Shown here in pieces: positions 30,301-41,369 of a stretch of 64,000 nucleotides of DNA (position 1 is its first letter; every line of letters begins with the position of its first letter). The stretch comes from Cyanophora paradoxa (Eukaryota; Glaucocystophyceae; Cyanophorales; Cyanophoraceae). The stretch covers positions 124,001 to 188,000 of the forward strand of contig QPMI01000534.1 in the NCBI GenBank assembly GCA_004431415.1, read 5' to 3'. The notes beneath the pieces were generated by a model, which did no database searches, was not told where the DNA came from, and saw nothing but the letters and a program-made list of their open reading frames with translations. The position numbers and the translations under genes were made by a program.

Positions 30301-33300
30301 CGAGGGAGGGGAGGGATGGCGCCCGCGTGCGCCCCGTCTCGGACGCGCCCCTGTCGTCCCCTCCGAAGCGGACGCTGCTCCGGATCTTGGTGGACGCGTT
30401 GGGGGGCGCCGCGCGGAGGGGGCGCGGGCTCCCCGGGCCCCCGGCCGGCGAGGCGGGGGTCAGGCGCGCGGGGGCGGCCCGTGGCGGCAGCGGCGCCGCC
30501 GCCGCGTGCTCGATCGCAAGCGGGGCGAGGCGGCCGGGCGGCGGCGGCGGGGGCGGCGGTGCCAGCTGCAGGAGCGGGGCGCCCTCCTCGGAGTCCACCC
30601 CGCCGCCGGCGGTGGCGCGGCGCGAGACGCGGCGGCGGGCGACGGAGCCCGTGGAGGAGGTGCGGCGAGCGCCGGCGGAGGCGGAGGCGCGGCGGGCGCC
30701 GTCGGGCCCGAACTCGAACCCGTCCAGCAGCGGCTCGAAGATCGGCGCGTAGATCGCCCGCGAGGCGTGCGCCGGCGGCAGCGCCGGCGGAGTCGGCGCC
30801 GTCGGCGGCTCCAGAGGCTCCGGAGGGGGTACAGCGAGCGCCAGGGCGCCCCCCGCGACCACCACCAACGACGACGACGCCGGCCCCTCTTCACGGGCCG
30901 ATCCGGTTGCCGCCTCCGCCTCCGCCTCATCCGCCTCCGCCTCCTCCTCCGCCTCGCGCGGCGGCGGCGGTTGCGGGTCCCCCTCCTCGGCCCCGCGGAG
31001 GGCGGCCTGGGAGGCGGCGACGGCCTCGGGCGGGGGCGCGTAGGGCTGGATCGGGGCCGCCAGGAAGAGGCCCCTCGAGGCGGCCCGGGAGCCGGCGCGG
31101 AGGCGGGCCGAGAGCAGCGGCGGCGTCTCGCCCGGCGGGCGGCGCTTCAGCAGCACGGCGGGGACCCGCGCCCGCCGCGCCTGCGCACGCACGCGCGGCG
31201 TCAGAGGCGTGTACCGGCCTCGAGTGAGCTAACTAGCTCGCTAGCTAGCCGAGTCCTCGAGCAAGCTAGTCGGGCGTGGCCGGTAGAGCGGACTGCAGCC
31301 GAATTTCGAGGGAAATTTAAAGGGAATGCGGACCTGGACGTGGACCATGCGCTTGCCAGCGCACGCGTACTCCTCGTCGCCCACCAGCCGCTGCCCCCGC
31401 CCGAGCAAGCTCAGCCGGCGCCCGAGGACGCTTCGAGGGGGCGGCGGGTCTAAACGGCTTAAAACGCCGCTCAAACACGGTCCGAAGGCCCGAGCAAGCT
31501 CAGGTGGAGCCGAAGGGGCGGCGCGTTTAAACGGCTCGAACGCTAAAACGGCGGGGCGGACCTGGGCGCGCTCGGAGGCGAGGAGCTCGCCCGGGGGGCA
31601 GCTGGCGAGCAGCCGTGACGCCACGAAGAACGTCTCCCCGAACAGGTGGTACCTGCCCCGTCCCCCGGCCCGGCCCCCGCTCAGCTCAGCTCGGCCACGC
31701 TTCGCGGCTCTTGAGGGGCGGCCCTCTACGCTCTTAGCTTCCCCTCGCTCAGCCGGGCTCCCTCCGTGGCTCTCTTCGGGAGGCCTTTTAAGCTCTTAGA
31801 GCGGAATCCCCTTCAAAAGAGTTTCTGGTGGGCATTAAGCTAAGGACGTTAAGCTCTTTAAAGGTCTAAGGTCTATAGGCTTTAAGCTCTTTCACGCGAA
31901 TTTCCCTACGGCGCACCGCGGGCTCAGCAAAGGTCTAAGGGCCCTAAGCAGAGGTCTAGGGGCTCTAAGCTCTAGCTAGGACGAGGGGGCGCACCGCGGG
32001 CTGCTCTTGGTGGAGATGACGCCGGCGACGGCGGGGCCGGCGTGCAGGCCGCCCCGCACCCGCAGCAGCCGCCCGTCCGCCAGGCCCTGCCCCGAGACAT
32101 CGGCGGGGCGGCCGCGGATGAAGATAAGGCAGCTAGACGGGTTTCGTTTTCGATGGCTAGTTGGACGGATTGAGATGGAGTTAGCTCAAAAGCTTAAAGC
32201 TTTCTATACGGCATAAAGATCTCTAAGAGGGACGGAAGAGAGGGCCGCGCCTGCTCCTCGAGGGCCTCCTTCATGGCGTGCCAGAGCGCCGCCAGCCGCT
32301 GCACGTGCGTCTGCGCGGCCGAGCTCCCCGTGAGAAGCGGGGGAGGGGCGCTTCTTCTTCGTCTTCGTCTTCTTCGGGGGCGGACCTGGAGGGCCTCGCG
32401 CCTGCGGGGCGCCCCGGGCCCCGCCCCGGCCCCCGCCTCCCCCGGCTCGTCCTCCTCGCCCGGCCCGGAGCCCGAGCCCCCGCGCCCGCGCCGCCCCCGG
32501 CCGCTGCCTCCGCCGCCCCGGCGGGAGTCGTCCTCGCGCCCCGAGGCCTCCGAGGCGGCCCCGTCGCCGTCGCTCGCCTCCGCCTCGTCCGACGGCTGCC
32601 CGCAATCAGAAGAACGAAAGCAGGGAGGGAAAGGAGAAGGGGAGGGCGGACGCGGCGGCGGCGGGAGCTCGATTCCGGGGCGTCGGAGACGAGGTGGGAG
32701 GAGGAGGCGGCGATGTAGCGGTCCGCCACCGCGTCGATCTGCAACGCGTCGCGTGGGCGGGCGGGCGGGTGCAACGCGAAACGCAAGGCGCAGCTTTCCC
32801 CAGGACTGGCCACGCTTTTAGGCGGCGCCCGCTGCCCTCCGGCCCCGCCCAAATTTATTATCCCGCCCGCTCCCGTCCCCGGACGCAGGGCACCTTGTGG
32901 GCGCCGTGCTCCTTGACGAGGCGGTCGCAGATCGCCACCACGCGGTTGATCAGCCCCACGATCTGCCCCGCCGCGTCAGAAAGGGCGGGAGGCGGGAGGC
33001 GGGGGCGGGGCGCGGGGCGGGCCTTCTCGGGGGACGCGACGTTCTGCGCCGTGTACGCCGCGAACCTGCGCGGCGCCGCGGGGGCGGGTCCTCTCAGCCA
33101 GCCGGCAGCGGGGTGCGGGCGGGGCGCGGGACGGCTCGCACCCGGTGAGGTCGACGCAGAGGAGGGCGCACTCGGGGACGTCGTGCGCCACGATGCGCTT
33201 CCCCGCCGCGATCTCCTCCGCGATCCGCCCCGGCACCAGCCGCTGCAGGAGCGCGCGTCAGCAGAGGCGTAGGGGGGGGGAAGGGGGGGGTACCTGGAGG

Positions 33301-34992
33301 AGGGCGCGGGAGCGGCGCTCGGCGGTGCGGAGGCGCCGCTGCGTCAGGAACTCCGTCCGCGCCGCAAGCTCCTGTCGGGGCGAGGATCAGCGCGAAGTTA
33401 CATTTCGCACACGTAAGCTGATGCTGGGGGAGTGCCCGGAGCTAACGCGGGCGGGGCGGGGCGGGGCGGGCGCGCCTGCTGGTAGATGGTGATGAGGACG
33501 CAGATCCACGGGAAGAAGTTCGCCAGCAGCCAGAAGCCTGAAGGAAATCGGAATAAGAAGCTGAGCGTGAGGCGGGCGAGGAAGCGGCGGGCGTACCGAA
33601 GGCGTCGCCGAGGGCGCGGCCGCCGGCGCCCGGGCCGAAACGGGCCCAGTCCCCCGACATCACCCGCCCCAGGTGCACGCCCTGCCCGGCCGGCGCGTGA
33701 GCACAAGGATCTAGGCGTTGATTAAGACTAACTAATCAAGACTATGAAGACTAGGTGTGGAGCGGACCTCGACGAGGAGGACGACGAGGAAGTAGTGCCG
33801 GAACAGCGGCCGCGCCACGTACCCGTAGTACACCACCTGGGCGGTACGGTGTTAGAGGGGGCGGGAGGCAGGGGTGCGGGGGAAGCGGGCCGGGCGCGCC
33901 TGCATGAGCCCGCGGATGGTCGCGCCGTAGAGGGTGCCCCAGTAGTTCGCCTCGCGGACGATGTACCCCCCCAGGGCGATGAAGAGGCCGATGAGCATCG
34001 TGAAGAAGGCGTACGCGTTGTGGTTGGCGACGGGGGTGCGGAAGTACGTCGTGAGGAAGCCGCCCAGGAAGATGGGACACAGGACGCCGAGGAAGGGTAT
34101 GTACTCGCGGTTCGCGAGCCACGCCTGCGCGTCGAAGTCGAAGTACCGCTCCTCGTCCCGCTTCGCCCACGCGTAGATCCCCTGCGCGAAATCGATCCGG
34201 ATCAAATTCGAATTCGAATTCGAATTTTTGAATTCGAAATCGTGTACCTCGGCGAAGAACTGGACGAAGAGCATGACAGCGAGGACGCGCATCTGGCGGG
34301 AGGAACGGTCGTCGAAGAATCGCGAGTAGTCCGCCTCCAGGCCCCCGCCGCCGCCCCGGAACGAGAGCGCGATCTGCGCGGGCGCGCGGGGGAGGTGAGA
34401 AGGCGGGGGCGGGAGAAGCTGGAAGGGGCGGGGCAGCGAGCGCACCGGATTGATGCGGACTTGCTCGAGGTTGGGCGACTGCGCCGAGTCGAGGAAAAGG
34501 TGGCAGGAGCAGTCCGCCCGGACGCCCGCGTTGCACCTGCGCGCGCGCGCGCGAGTCGGGCGCGGGCGGGGCGGATGGGTTGCGGGCGGGCGCGCACTGA
34601 TCGGCGCAGAGTTCGCAGTGGCTCATCACGCGCCCGGCGTCGTCCTCGCCGCCCCAGAAACCCTTCTCCTTCGCCCACCCGACGAACCACGCCCGCGCCT
34701 CGCCGACCCGCCGCCGGGCCGCCTGCGAGCGAGCGGCGCCTCAGCGGAGCCGGAGAGTGCGCGAAGACGAGCGGCGCACCTCCCGAACGGCGGCGCCCCG
34801 GGCGAGCACCGAGCCGAGGAAGGACGGGCGCTCCGCCCCCAGGTCGCTGGCGGTGATGCTGCTCCGGGCGACGCTGGAGCGGCCGTTGGCCCCGCCGGCG
34901 TTCATGATGACCACGTGCCCCAGCTCCGCCGTCGACTCCGAGAGCGGGTGCACGGCCGCCGCCGTGGCCGCTGTCTGCGTCGTCCAGCGCAT
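27382..34992 (-). pseudogene. Transmembrane adenylyl-cyclase-like protein, copy 2, lacking the second cyclase domain
   Basis: Duplicate of the 7914-18025 gene. It starts MRWTTQTAATAAAVHPLSES at 34992 and keeps the N-terminal Cys-rich exon, membrane block 1, cyclase domain 1 (same ALLCVDLTGFAAYT, YHLFGETFFVASRL), the long linker (about 31190-29560) and much of membrane block 2 (LRFILLFLLCANLYMGALF, VVEFACYILRLPFPHYA). Homology stops inside the exon FGVALGAPRRFS at about 27380, where copy 1 continues DALLAGRPVPVPV. Everything 3' of this, including the whole second cyclase domain, is absent and replaced by a 159-bp tandem repeat. Reading frames of the retained exons look intact, so a shortened protein with one cyclase domain could be made; otherwise it is a recent pseudogene. 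Confidence 0.75.
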
Positions 34993-35710
34993 CGCTGCGG
35001 GCTGCTCGGCTGTCCGCGGGCCTGCCTACGGCTGCTCCAGGCTGTTCATGAGCACGCGCAGTCGTGCGGGCGCCAAAGCGCCTTGCCCCGCGCTGCCGCT
35101 TCGCTCTCTAAGCTGCTGCAGAGGCCCGCGAGTGCAGGCGAGCAAGTCCGGGCGCGAGATCCGGCGCGACGGCTGCGGCTACCCTTCTGGATCCCTGCGT
35201 AAGCCCCGTACGACTGCTGCGCGCCTCCAGAGGCCTGCTTGATCAAGGCTGCTTCGAATTCGCCTCGCGGCTGCTGCGGTGCTGGAGAAGGCGCGCCGAC
35301 CCGCGTGCAGCTTCCTCTTGCTGGCCAGAACGCAGGAGCGCGCGATGATGGGAGCCGGAAAACCGAATCGCGCCATGGCGGGAGAAAAAAGTCCTGGGGG
35401 TACAGAGGCAGAGAGCTGCGTGGTGCGTTAGGCCGGCCGCGGCGCGCTTTGGTGACGCTGAAGACATCGTTGGCGTACTGGAAGTCGCTTTAGAGGGCCA
35501 GCGCCCCGTGGCACGCCGCAACAGCAACCGCACACCGCCGAGCCGGCCGACGCCCGCCGGCCGCGTGCGTAATCGAGCGTCGGTGCGTCTGCGTGGGAAA
35601 GGGACGCGCCCTCGTTCCGCGAAGCCCACCGCGCCGCATGCGCAGGCGATGCAACCGCGGTAGCGGCCAGGGAGGCGGGACGAGAGCGCTCGGCGGGCGC
35701 GCGGACAGCG
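34993..35710. promoter_or_regulatory. Divergent intergenic region between cyclase and GT90 (copy 2)
   Basis: 718 bp between head-to-head start codons, strongly similar to 18026-18729 apart from small indels. Conservation of a non-coding block between recent duplicates is expected and is not by itself evidence of function. Confidence 0.55.
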
Positions 35711-38700
35711 ATGGCGTACACCTACGCCTACCCGACGCGGCGGCGCTCGCTGGCGAAGCTGATCCGCCTCACCGCGGGCTTTCTTCTGCTCCTCGCGGTC
35801 TTCGTCTACATGGTGCGGCTCCTGGAGGAAGGCGACCGCCTTTACGAGGGCGGATACAGCGCCGAGCTCGTCGACGAGGCCCCCGCCGGTGCGCACGCGC
35901 CGGCCCCGCCGCCGCCGCCGCCGCCGCCGCCCGCGGCTTACCCGAGCGCGCGGCCGGGCAGCGGCGTGCACGGCGCAGTGCAGCTTCAACGGCCTCTGCG
36001 GGGCGGACGGCGCCTGCTCCTGCGACGCCGGGTTCGCGGGGCCCGAGTGCTCCGCCGTCGCCCCGTGCCTCTGCCGCCCGCTCCGGGAGCCGCCGGAGCC
36101 CCTCCAAGACTTCCTCGCCCGCTTCGACGCCGAGCGCCACGCCGCCGCCCACGCCGCCCAGGCGCGCCCCGTACCCTTCCCGGCCCCGTCGTGCCCCCGC
36201 CCTCCCGCACGCCTCACGGTACCCCCCGCAGGTGGAGGCGGACCTGGCTCCCTGGAGCCTTAGAAACATCTCTGCGGAGCTCGTGGACCGCGCGGAAGGT
36301 CAGCGGGGGTACCCCATTCCGTTTCTATGATGTACAAAGACGTACCCCCGCAGATCTGGGGGACGCCCGTTTGCAGATCGTCCAGAACCGCCTGTACGCC
36401 CGTGGGCGCCTCGATCCCCCGCGCATCCGGTCCGCCGTACCCCGGCTCGCCTTTCGCGCCGCGTACCCCCCTGACGCGCTCATAGGGCCGTCACTGCGAT
36501 GCTGCTCGCGCTCCTGCGGCGCGTTAGAATGCCCGACGTCGACTTCGTGGTGCGCGCGTACCCCCCGGTCATGGTCTTCGTGCCGGACCCTGCCGAACTT
36601 CCCCCTTCCCCGCAGGTCTCTGCCTCGGACCTGCCCGCCGTACCCCGCCACGTCCCCATACCCGTCTTCTCGGCCGTCAAGTCCGACGCGCACTCCGACG
36701 CGCGTACCCCCTGCGCCATCGTACCCGGGAGAGGATCGCGCTGACGTACCCCCGTCTGCAGATCCTCATACCCGACGGGAGGGCCTTCACCGAAGAGTGG
36801 GCGGCGATGGTGCGGAATCGTACCCCTGCTTGGAATCGGTCGCGAACCGCGTCCATCGCCCCCTTGAATCCCGTACTCCCCCAGGTTGGCGAGTACCCCG
36901 GGGAGCCGGCGTGGTCCGAGAAGCACAGCCACCTGCTCTGGCGGGGAGCGCCCCCCGTGCGCCGCCGCCCACGTACCCCCGGCCCCAAACAATCGCGAGA
37001 CCCGTACCCCCCAGGGCGGCTGGTCCGGCGTGGAGGTGGCGGCGTCGGCCCCGGAGAGGGAGCACGTACCCCGTGCCCGCCTCATGAAGGTGCAGTCGCC
37101 CGGTACCCCCCGCCGGCCCGATCCCCCCCCGACGCCCCCCCCCCCCCCCCCCCCTTTTCCCGGAAAAGATTGCGGAGGGGCGCGCGGAAGACATCGACGC
37201 CGGATTCGCCTCCCACGAGCCACAGGACAAGAGCGTGCGCTGTACCCATCCTCATCGACCCGCGCCGCACCCGCAAACTCCGTACCCGCAACAGCTGGAG
37301 AAGGCCGCTGCGACCTTCGGCCCGACGAGGCCCTTCGTACCCCTCTCCGACCAGCTCAAGAGCAAGCTCTTGCTCTCCCTCGGTACCCCTCCATCCCCGT
37401 TGCTCCTGTACCCCTCCTTGACTTCTTCCCCCCTCAGACGGCGAGGGCGCCCCCTCCTCCTTCCTCCCCCAGCTCGCCTCCGGCTCCCTGCCCTTCAAGC
37501 AGGTACCCCCCTTCCATGAAATTGCGATACCCCGGCGCTCACTGCCCCCGCCAGACCTCCCCCTACTACACGTTCTACCACCGCTGGCTCCAGGTACCCC
37601 CACCAACCCCCCTTTCCTGTCGGCCCCGGGGGTACACTGAAGACGCCGGCCGCAGCCCTGGGAGCACTTCGTACCCGTCTCGCCGACCCTCGACGACCTC
37701 CCGGACCTAATAAGGTTCGATTCTTTATCATCCAGTCTTCTTGAGAGGCTTTTCAGAGAGTTTTCAACGCTTATAATTAGGTGGTCGCGGGAGAATGATG
37801 CGGACGCGTCTGCGGCGGCGGCCGCCGGCGCGCGCTTCGTGCGCGAGCGCCTGAGGCAGTCCGACGCCCTCGCGTACCTCGCCCGGTTATCCCATCCTAC
37901 TTCGCTTCGAATTCGATCCGATCGGCGCTGAGATTCGATCCAGGGCGCTCACGAGGTACGCGGGGATGCTGCGGTACAGCCCGCGGGCCCTCTCCGGCGC
38001 GGCGCCCGTGCCCCAGCCGACCGCGCACTGCCCCTGCGCCGCCTCCGGTGAGGCCGTGCCCCCGCGCTCGACCGAGCGAACTTTCCCGCGCGGATTCGAA
38101 CCCGCGCGTCGCAGAGGCCGAACCCTCGGAGATCGTCCGGATCCTGCACGCCGGCCGCGTGAAGGGCTTCGCGCTCCGGGCGGGCGGGCCGCCGGGCTCG
38201 CTCCTCCGCGGCCGCGGCGCCGGCGCCCTCCCCACGCCCCACGCCCCCGCCGAGCTCGCCCAGCGGTTCGTACCCGTACACCCGGCCAACTTCGTCCCCC
38301 CTCGCGACGCGCGCTTTCGGCGCAGCGAGGAGGCCGCGGAGGGCCAGGCCGGCCTCTTCCGGGTACACGCGCCGGCGGCGGGCGGGTCCAGGGACGCCTC
38401 TACCCCCCGGCGGGTCTCCCTGGAGTCCCTAGGGGTACAGGGCCACTTCCTGCGGTCCCTCGGCGCCTCCGTCGTCCTGTCCCCCTTCTCCCGCGACCCC
38501 TGGGTACGCGAATCTAACCTCTTCCGCCGCTGTACCCCCGACCGCCTTCGCAGTTCTCGGAGGACGCGACGTGGGAACTGGCGCCGCAGGAGGAGGGGGG
38601 CGGCGCGGGCGGGGCCGGCGGCTGCGCGGGGTGCGTCTGGCTGCGGCCGCTCTCGGGGCTGGCCGCCGGGGCGCGGCTGCGGGCGCGGCCCGAGGACGGG

Positions 38701-38868
38701 ACGCTGGAGGTGGAGGCGCGGGAGGCGGCGGGGGCGACGCTGCGCGGCCCCGCCTCCGAGTACGCGTTCCTCCTCGAGCCGGCGGCCCCGGCGGCGGCCG
38801 CGGCCGCGGCCGCGCCCGAGGAGCCGGTGGCCGCAGGGAGAGACTCGGAGCCCCTCTTCCGCGCCTAG
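35711..38868 (+). CDS. GT90 (CAP10-like) glycosyltransferase, copy 2, complete
   Basis: Same architecture as copy 1: N-terminal signal-anchor TM, CCG-tract intron (35889-35961), EGF-like module, then GT90 landmarks (DLAPWSLRNISAELVDRAE, LGDARLQIVQNRLYA, ASDLPAVPRHVPIPVFSAV, ILIPDGRAFTEEWAAM, EKHSHLLWRGAPP, IAEGRAEDIDAGFASHE, LSDQLKSKLLLSL-DGEG, TSPYYTFYHRWLQ, PWEHFVPV, WSREND, FVRERLRQSDALAYLAR). It continues through PSEIVRILHAGRVKGFALRA, RFVPVHPANFVPPRDARF, HFLRSLGASVVLSPFSRDPW, FSEDATWELAPQEE and a C-terminal beta-rich tail ending DSEPLFRA, stop 38866-38868. The roughly 190-residue C-terminal extension after the GT90 core has no family I recognise. Sugar donor and acceptor are unknown. Confidence 0.87.
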
Positions 38869-39105
38869 CTAGCTAGCTATTTATAGCGTCCGCGTGCGCA
38901 GCCGAATCGAATCGGTACTACTACGGTATCGTTCAGCAGAGAGCAAAGCGAAGGGGCACGACTACTGCTACTTCCACAGAGGGGGAGTGGGGAAGCGGGA
39001 GGTAGGCGGGGTAGACCGGGGGCGGGGCCGAGGTCGTGGGGCGGGGAAGCGGGGGGAAGGCGGGGGCGAGGGCGGGCGAGGGCCGCTCGGGCGGGGAACG
39101 AAGGG
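38869..39105. repeat. 3' flank with GCTAGCTATTTATAGCG unit
   Basis: The words AGCTATTTATAGCGTC, GCAGCCGAATCGAATCGGT and GCAGAGAGC recur at about 46240-46290 and 46536-46600. It lies between the convergent GT90 copy 2 and the minus-strand helical gene. Otherwise it is simple GGGGCG-rich sequence. Confidence 0.7.
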
Positions 39106-40285
39106 CTACCAGAGGGGGAAGCAGCCGCCGGAGCGCACGGCGGCCACCTCCGCCTCCAGCGCCGCCCGCCGCTGCACGAGATATGAGCGCAGGGCTCAGG
39201 TTAGACAGAGCTTAGAGCCAAACGGACCCGCTTGCTGGCGCGCTCGAGGGCATCGTGGTCGGGGGCCGAGGGCCGCGCCCGCTGCTGGCCCCGCGGGGGC
39301 GCCAGCGCCGCCGCGAGCTCCCGCCCCGCCCCCGCCGCCTCCCGCCCCGCCGCCTCCGCCTCCCCGGCGCACGCCGCCGACGCCTCCCGCAGCTCCGCAA
39401 AGCTTCGGACCTGAGAGGCGAGTCGGGCGCTCCGGATGAATGGAAGAGGCAAGGGCGGCGCACGAGGGAGCCCACGCGGTCGCCGAGGCTCAGCTGTCCG
39501 TCCCTGCAAAGCGCTCAGCGGAGAGGGGGCGGGCGGGAAAGGGGCGGGCGGGTCACCGCGGGCAGCCGGTCTGGGCCGCGACGAACGCGAGGAGGCCGCG
39601 CCGGAGGGCGTCCGCCGCGCCCGCGCGGCGCTCCCGCGCGGCGGCGGAGCACTCCGCCGGCGCCGCCGGCCGCTCGTACGGCACGCCCCGCAGCCGCGTC
39701 GTCATCTCCTCGACGGCCCTGCCCGCCGGCGTCAGCTTCGGGAGGGACGTCGACGGGCGCCGCCGCCGGACCTTTTGATCTCGGCCACCGCCTCGCCGTG
39801 CTGGACGTGCTCGAAGCACGCTATCCTCAGGGACACCTCCGGGAAGACAAGCGTCGCGCAGGGCGGAGCTGCGGGTCGGCGGGGGGTGAGGAGGCGCGGC
39901 TGCCGGGCGGACGCGGCTCATGCGGACCGCCGGGGTCGGTGCGCAGCTGCACTCGCTGCACTTGTTGGTGGTTGATCCGGTGCAGCGCCCGCTCGCGGCC
40001 CGCGGGGCCGAACCTTGCGAGGAGCGACCGGTCCGCCACAACGATCTCAACGTTCTGAGCGGCGCGGAGCGGCTCAGCGTCACCGCCGCGTCAAAATAAG
40101 CGCGCAAAGCGCACCGTCTCCGCGAAGGGCTCGTTGCTGCCCTCGGCGGCGAAGACGAGCGGCCGCTCGCCGGCGAGGAAGGAGCACCGCCCGGAGAACG
40201 TCGGCGGCGGCGCCGGGGCGTCCTCGTCGGGCCGGGCGTGCTCTAGGACGCTGAGGGCGACCAGGAAGGGGCCGAGGCGGGCCAT
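39106..40285 (-). CDS. Uncharacterised helical protein, copy 1
   Basis: Start 40285 (MARLGPFLVALSVLEHARPD). Exons joined by GTGCGC, GTCCGC, GTGGCC, GTGACC, GTGCGC and GTCCGT donors: SFLAGERPLVFAAEGSNEPF; NVEIVVADRSLLARFGPAGR; RINHQQVQRVQLRTDPG; ATLVFPEVSLRIACFEHVQH; AGRAVEEMTTRLRGVPYERP; DGQLSLGDR; VRSFAELREASAACAGEAEA; then RRAALEAEVAAVRSGGCFPL and stop TAG at 39106-39108. The N-terminal half looks alpha/beta, the C-terminal half Ala-rich helical or coiled coil. No family recognised. The exon frames are conserved in the tandem copy at 46757-47948, which supports a real gene. Divergent partner of the RING gene starting at 41370. Confidence 0.7.
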
Positions 40286-41369
40286 GCTCAGCTGCGGAGG
40301 GCCGCGAGCCGCCCCTCACTGCTGCGGGGCTGCCTGTAGGCTATGAGTTATCGTACGAGGCTCCTGAGATGCGGGAAAAGCCCGAAAAAGCGACTCGAGT
40401 TCGAGCAGCCGCTTCGATGGGGTACATCGATATCGCGAAGTCGGCATCTTGGCAGTTAGCAGCCCGCTCAATCGCTGCGTTATCGCGCCCCGGAGTTGTT
40501 TCACCAGCGTTGGGGCACGGTGCGGGGCTCCGATGTTCTCGGCCCGGCGCTGATCATAACCGGCGCTGATCATAACCCCCGCGCGCCCGACTGACCGCGG
40601 CCGCTTTCAATCGGCAGGATGCTTTCAGGGATGACACACTAAGCGCCAGGCTGGAGCTCGACCGGGAGCGAGCAACCGCAGCGGCGCAAGCTCGGCCTAG
40701 CTATAGGCCTGCAGGACTAGTACTACGGTACTGCGGGTCGACGTCGCCAAGTCGCGCACGACTACTGGCCCCATATCGATCGCTCATTGCTATTGCAATT
40801 GTGAGGTGCACGCGCCGGCTTTCCCGAGTACCAGTCCCGATAGCGAGTCTTGCCCATACGCATAAACGCGCAGCTACCAGCTGCCAGTGCAGCTAAGCTG
40901 GACCGGCCGCGGGAGCGAGCAACTGCGCATGCGAGCTTGGTATGTATATGGCCGCGAGCGCCCGGACGTCGATTCGGACGTCGACTCCCAAATCTGCAGC
41001 ACGTGTGCACGGATCCGGACTCGGCGGACCGGAGCCCGTCGCGGCGTGCACCGACCGTCGGAACGCTCATGATCACCGCGAGCACTCAGACCGGTACCGT
41101 CGGACCGGTACCGATACTATGATAAGGTGTGGTGTGACTCGAGCTCGCCGGCAGCGGCATTTCCGCCGATTTTCCGGGCTCCGAGCTCGAGCCCATATCG
41201 TTCGATCAAAATATTCAATCTTAAGCTTGAATGATACATGCCAACTGTCGTGCACGTGGTATATATATAGCTAAAGCCCCGCCACGTGCAGGCCCTGAGG
41301 GGGACGCAAGGCTCGCGTTCGCCGCCGTGGAGTAAAAGAAGCGAAGAGAACGAAGGGATCAGGCAGAGA
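40286..41369. promoter_or_regulatory. Divergent intergenic region (helical gene / RING gene, copy 1)
   Basis: Lies between head-to-head starts. Partly similar to 47949-48698 (GATGCGGGAAAAGCCCGAAAAAGCGA, CGCCGGCTTTCCCGAGTACC, GGCAGGATGCTTT words). A tandem GGCGCTGATCATAACC occurs at about 40548-40578. No RNA gene is recognised. Confidence 0.45.

Larger units (their letters stand above)
27379..38300. repeat. Segmental duplication, right copy (cyclase-GT90 pair)
   Basis: Partner of 10452-21340, same orientation. Exons nearly identical; introns differ in length and repeat content. It contains the truncated cyclase copy 2 and the complete GT90 copy 2. Confidence 0.9.
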
